Part shown: piece by piece, positions 8,535 to 11,108 of the stretch | Numbering within the stretch: the first letter of the stretch is position 1 | How the letters are laid out: the number at the start of each line of letters is the position of its first letter | From: CAYVQU01 sp964453155 | GTDB taxonomy: Bacteria; Chloroflexota; Anaerolineae; Anaerolineales; UBA11858 | DNA: 11,108 nucleotides | Direction: 5' to 3' | Assembly (NCBI GenBank): GCA_964453155.1 | Contig: CAYVQU010000168.1 | Span: 1-11,108 of the forward strand | Position numbers and translations under genes: made by a program | Notes under the pieces: model-generated | Told to the model about the DNA's origin: nothing | Databases searched by the model: none | What the model saw: only the letters and a program-made list of their open reading frames with translations

Positions 8535-10457
8535 CTAGTACAATATTTCCCCCAAAATCGAAAACAAACTGATCAATAACGGTACTCCCACAATCGCCGC
8601 CACGACATACAAGACCACCATCCATGGGGAGGTTTCTTTCGCAGTAGGGAGTTCCTCGCCTTCTGCCAGGTGGCGTACCATTTTTGCGGTCTGTTGGACC
8701 AGGTTTGAGATGGGTTTGCCAGTCCCAAAAGTCCACAACCAGCCCTCAGCGGGGGTGGGGACCACGATTTTGGTTCCACCAAAACTTTGCAACCACAGCC
8801 GAATGGCCTCCGGCGGATTAGCAGCCAATTCCCCAGAGATGATGACCGTTTGAGCCGCCGCCAGGGTCTCATCGGGCACCCCGCGATCCACCACATGAAC
8901 AGCCGCGGGGAGCGAGGGGGTTTCGCGTTGCAACGCGGCCAAAATTCCATCTGAGAATTCATTGATCGCCGTCGTTAACACTAACACTGGAAAAGCTGCA
9001 TGCCGGGCTGCCAGGGATTGTTCCGCCCGGCGGCCATCAGCCCGTAATGTCACCCAATGATAGGCCAACAACCCTGCAAAAATAATTAACATTTCCAACA
9101 AAACCAGGGAGGCGCGTTGGAAATTATCGGGTTTATCCCCCAAAACCGTGCTTAAAATCTGGAAGATCAACGACCCGGCACTTACCATCACCCCGATGAC
9201 TCCGGCGAACAAGGCTAAATAAAGGTAAGCCTTTCGCACCACTGATCGCCGGGCATGGTCTCCGGCCTCTCCCTCTTCGGCCGCTCTCGCTGCTAATGGT
9301 CGCCAGGTGAGAATCCACAAAGGCAGTCCGACGATCAGAGTCGCCAGTGCAGCCGATAATCGCTCCCTCAGCGTGATTCCCCAGGGGAAAGTGTTAATCA
9401 GAGTGTCAATGACGAATGAAAAGAGGGCAGTGACTCCAATTATTGTTGCGATCAACCCAACCGCCGACAAAATGTAGCTATACAATCGTCGTAATCCTGA
9501 GCGGCGCGGCGTTGCCGGTAGATCATCCACTTCCGCAGTCAATACGCGGCCATAATAAGCCCAGATGCCACCAAACGGTACCGCGGCCGATAGCGGCCCA
9601 CTGATTTCGGTCAAAAATCCGGCCCCACCCATGCTTTCGCCAAAAATCGCCCGAAAGATGACGTCCAAAACCAGACCCGCTGGAATCAAAACCCCGCCAA
9701 CCCCGATCAAACTGAGAACATACAGGACGAAAATCCGTAATATAGATTGTTTTTCGGGCATATGTTCCAATGATGGCCTGACAACCCGTTGCCACCAGAA
9801 ATACCATAAGGGCGTCCCCACGATGAGAAGTGCCAGGCCGTTGGCTAAACCTGCCTGGGTGGTATCGCCAATCGTTTCCGATAGATTGAGAATAAAATAC
9901 AGAACTTGCTGGACCCCACCCACCACCATTGCCAAGGCGTAAATAACCCAAATATAGCGATATAGGCGGCGAGATTCAGGATAGGCATCCCCCTGGGGTT
10001 CAGCCGCCCAATCTTTACGTTCCACCGACAAAAAATAGGCCGCGATCAATCCATTCATCAAGATGGCAAGCAGGTTATCGACCCAGGTTTGCCCCTCCCC
10101 GATGACGGCCAGATTAGTTGCCAATCCAAAAATGGAGAGCCACAAACGGCTCAGCAAAGCCAAGATATTCTGCACCACCGGCATCAGCGTCGCTAACAGC
10201 GATCCGTACACGAAAATTGCTCGCAGCCGGGCAAACCGCTCATCAGGATCATCAATATTTTTTTGGGCCAGCCACCAGTGCAGCAAAAAAACCGGCACGC
10301 CTACTAAAATCAGTGACAGCGCGCTGGCCAGTTGATTGGCACCCCCGATCTGATCATCCGAAAATATCGACCGGGCCAGCCCAATTAACCCCCACAGCAC
10401 CACTTCCAGGCTGATAAAGGCTACCAAATATACGTAAAGCCGTCGAATTGTTTTCAT
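8535..10457 (-). CDS. Polytopic membrane protein with six DUF5671-like two-helix units and a cytoplasmic C-terminal domain
   Basis: A 640-residue integral membrane protein of unknown function. Six similar units start near residues 5, 78, 163, 239, 322 and 407. Each has an RRLYxY-like entry, a hydrophobic helix, a short loop and a second helix ending in a form of LIVGxPLWxxxW. That gives about 12 membrane segments. Arg/Lys-rich stretches lie between hairpins (VERKDW, ESRRLYR, PRRSGLRR, ARRSVVRK), placing both ends of the array in the cytoplasm by the positive-inside rule. Residues about 487-608 form a soluble alpha/beta segment with a strand-like start (FPVLVLTTAI) and later hydrophobic strands (TVIISGEL, TKIVVPTP). 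A final helix spans about 611-636. Chloroflexota have many DUF5671 proteins; the family match is from memory of its RLYxY pattern. AGGAG (10465-10469) lies seven bases before the ATG. The gene converges on the kinase operon with a 20-base gap. Transport or sensing are both possible. Confidence 0.85.
   Translation of the reverse strand: MKTIRRLYVYLVAFISLEVVLWGLIGLARSIFSDDQIGGANQLASALSLILVGVPVFLLHWWLAQKNIDDPDERFARLRAIFVYGSLLATLMPVVQNILALLSRLWLSIFGLATNLAVIGEGQTWVDNLLAILMNGLIAAYFLSVERKDWAAEPQGDAYPESRRLYRYIWVIYALAMVVGGVQQVLYFILNLSETIGDTTQAGLANGLALLIVGTPLWYFWWQRVVRPSLEHMPEKQSILRIFVLYVLSLIGVGGVLIPAGLVLDVIFRAIFGESMGGAGFLTEISGPLSAAVPFGGIWAYYGRVLTAEVDDLPATPRRSGLRRLYSYILSAVGLIATIIGVTALFSFVIDTLINTFPWGITLRERLSAALATLIVGLPLWILTWRPLAARAAEEGEAGDHARRSVVRKAYLYLALFAGVIGVMVSAGSLIFQILSTVLGDKPDNFQRASLVLLEMLIIFAGLLAYHWVTLRADGRRAEQSLAARHAAFPVLVLTTAINEFSDGILAALQRETPSLPAAVHVVDRGVPDETLAAAQTVIISGELAANPPEAIRLWLQSFGGTKIVVPTPAEGWLWTFGTGKPISNLVQQTAKMVRHLAEGEELPTAKETSPWMVVLYVVAAIVGVPLLISLFSILGEILY
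9039..10445 (-). repeat. Six-fold internal repeat of two-helix membrane units
   Basis: Protein-level repeat inside the membrane protein, with unit spacing of 73, 85, 76, 83 and 85 residues. The entry motif recurs as RRLYVY, LRAIFVY, RRLYRY, LRIFVLY, RRLYSY and RKAYLY. The exit motif recurs as LVGVPVFLLHW, IVGTPLWYFWW and IVGLPLWILTW in units 1, 3 and 5 and is weaker in units 2, 4 and 6. This alternation suggests a four-helix unit triplicated, each copy made of a strong and a weak half. Confidence 0.75.
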
Positions 10458-10473
10458 GCTGTTACTCCTGAAT

Positions 10474-10568
10474 AATTGTGAACGGTGAATTGGGAATTGT
10501 TAATTGTGAAGTAGTCAAATGGTGCTTTTCATTCACAATTCAGCATTAACCGTTCACCATTCACAATT
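10474..10568. repeat. Imperfect palindrome built from AATTGTGAA units
   Basis: Two 37-base arms (10474-10510 and 10532-10568) are inverted copies with nine mismatches, around a 21-base loop. The nonamer AATTGTGAA occurs at 10474-10482 and 10502-10510, and inverted at 10532-10540 and 10560-10568, so it begins and ends each arm. It fills most of the 114-base gap between the two minus-strand genes. It could form a long AU-rich hairpin in their joint transcript. No T-run follows the stem on either side, so it is not a standard intrinsic terminator. It looks like a non-autonomous dispersed palindromic element, but copy number cannot be judged from one window. Confidence 0.8.
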
Positions 10569-10571
10569 GCT

Positions 10572-11039
10572 TTAAGGTTTTATAGGTTCGGTATACCAAT
10601 CCCAGCCCCAATAAGGATAAGGCATATTCACTACCCGCCATTCCCCCTCCTGAAGCGTGAGCAGTGCCAGAGCATTTTCGTCCCAACCGCGGTCGAAAGG
10701 CGAATTGCTGTTGTGGATGATCGTTAGTTCCACTGTGGCTTCATCATCAACAATGTTCACCGCTCCCAACTGAACGCCACTTTGGGCGATATCCATCCCG
10801 ATCATCATCTGCTGGAAAGTGGTGTAAGTTGGTTTTTCGGCGGCCTCTTGAAGATAGCCGTAAGCCCGTTTGAAATCCTCTTTTTGCAGGGCCAAAATAT
10901 AATTCCGCACCACTCCCTCGGGGGTCGATTCATCTCCGTACTCCTGGGGTTCCTGGCGGACAAAGAACAGCACCACCGCCACAACCACCAACAATCCAAT
11001 AAACCCTAAAATCACCATCAAAAATCGATCTTGTTTCAT
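10572..11039 (-). CDS. Membrane-anchored hypothetical protein with NTF2-like (DUF4878-type) extracytoplasmic domain
   Basis: A 155-residue protein with a short basic N-terminus (MKQDR), one hydrophobic helix at about 7-27, then a polar exported domain. There is no lipobox Cys, so the helix is an anchor or uncleaved signal. The segment TPEGVVRNYILALQKEDFKR, followed by AYGYL, is the typical opening helix of DUF4878/NTF2-like small domains. The later strands AVNIVDDEATVELTII and LTLQEGEWRVVNM fit the curved sheet of that fold. The tail is rich in aromatics (YPYWGWDWY). Family members usually act as binding or stress-related domains; no catalytic residues can be assigned. GGAG lies five bases before the ATG. 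It is co-directional with the membrane-protein gene 114 bases downstream, so shared transcription is possible, though a palindrome separates them. The fold assignment is by pattern only. Confidence 0.82.
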   Translation of the reverse strand: MKQDRFLMVILGFIGLLVVVAVVLFFVRQEPQEYGDESTPEGVVRNYILALQKEDFKRAYGYLQEAAEKPTYTTFQQMMIGMDIAQSGVQLGAVNIVDDEATVELTIIHNSNSPFDRGWDENALALLTLQEGEWRVVNMPYPYWGWDWYTEPIKP

Positions 11040-11108
11040 TTTTTCTCCATCAGACGTATCTTTTCAATGATTCGGGGGTGAAACAAAATCACACACCAAC
11101 CCCAAGCA
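11040..11108. other. Upstream region of the 155-residue protein gene (window edge)
   Basis: It contains the ribosome binding site of the minus-strand gene (GGAG, complement of 11045-11048). No convincing -35/-10 pair, operator or gene end is seen in the rest, which is too short to judge. Confidence 0.4.

Noticed and set aside
8505..8560. Intrinsic terminator between the convergent genes
   Set aside because: Only four-to-six-base complementarities (GGTG/CACC, TTTGGG/CCCAAA) are present, with long loops and no proper T-run.
9565..10414. Plus-strand open frames opposite the membrane-protein gene
   Set aside because: Their translations are Pro/Ser/Lys-rich shadows of the membrane protein's codons with no domain signature; the minus-strand frame has clear helices and repeats.
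10513..10518. TTGACT (minus strand) in the palindrome loop as a -35 box for the membrane-protein gene
   Set aside because: The hexamer is good, but 16-18 bases downstream there is no acceptable -10 box, so it may be chance.

Overview
The window looks like chromosomal DNA from a Chloroflexota bacterium, probably Anaerolineae. This is inferred from GAF-rich hybrid histidine kinases, a multi-repeat DUF5671-like membrane protein and moderate GC content; no marker gene confirms it. No RNA gene, CRISPR array, transposase, integrase or phage gene is visible. All coding frames are intact; only the first is cut, by the window edge.

Left and centre (1-8514, + strand): a tight three-gene signalling operon. 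A PAS/GAF sensor histidine kinase truncated at its 5' end (1-2681) is followed after 27 bases by a stand-alone Rcp1/CheY-like receiver (2709-3155). After 13 more bases comes a 1781-residue hybrid kinase, REC-PAS-GAFx6-PAS-HisKA-HATPase-REC (3169-8514), which starts at TTG behind a good ribosome binding site. Between them the genes encode two kinase cores and three receivers, but no DNA-binding, cyclic-di-GMP or HPt domain. A plausible reading is that the first kinase phosphorylates the small receiver and/or the N-terminal receiver of the giant kinase, with the final output encoded elsewhere.

Right (8535-11039, - strand): two genes converge on the operon. Read in their own direction, the first encodes a 155-residue single-pass protein with an NTF2-like exported domain (11039-10572). 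The second encodes a 640-residue polytopic membrane protein (10457-8535) made of six two-helix DUF5671-like units, a cytoplasmic alpha/beta domain and a last membrane helix. The 114-base gap between them holds an imperfect 37-base inverted repeat built from four copies of AATTGTGAA, which looks like a dispersed palindromic element.

The strongest unexplained structure is the linker geometry. All five GAF-to-GAF linkers of the giant kinase are exactly 29 residues between fixed landmarks, although the GAF domains vary from 137 to 144. The PAS-to-GAF linkers of the two kinases are both 38, and two GAF-to-PAS linkers in the first kinase differ by exactly one heptad.
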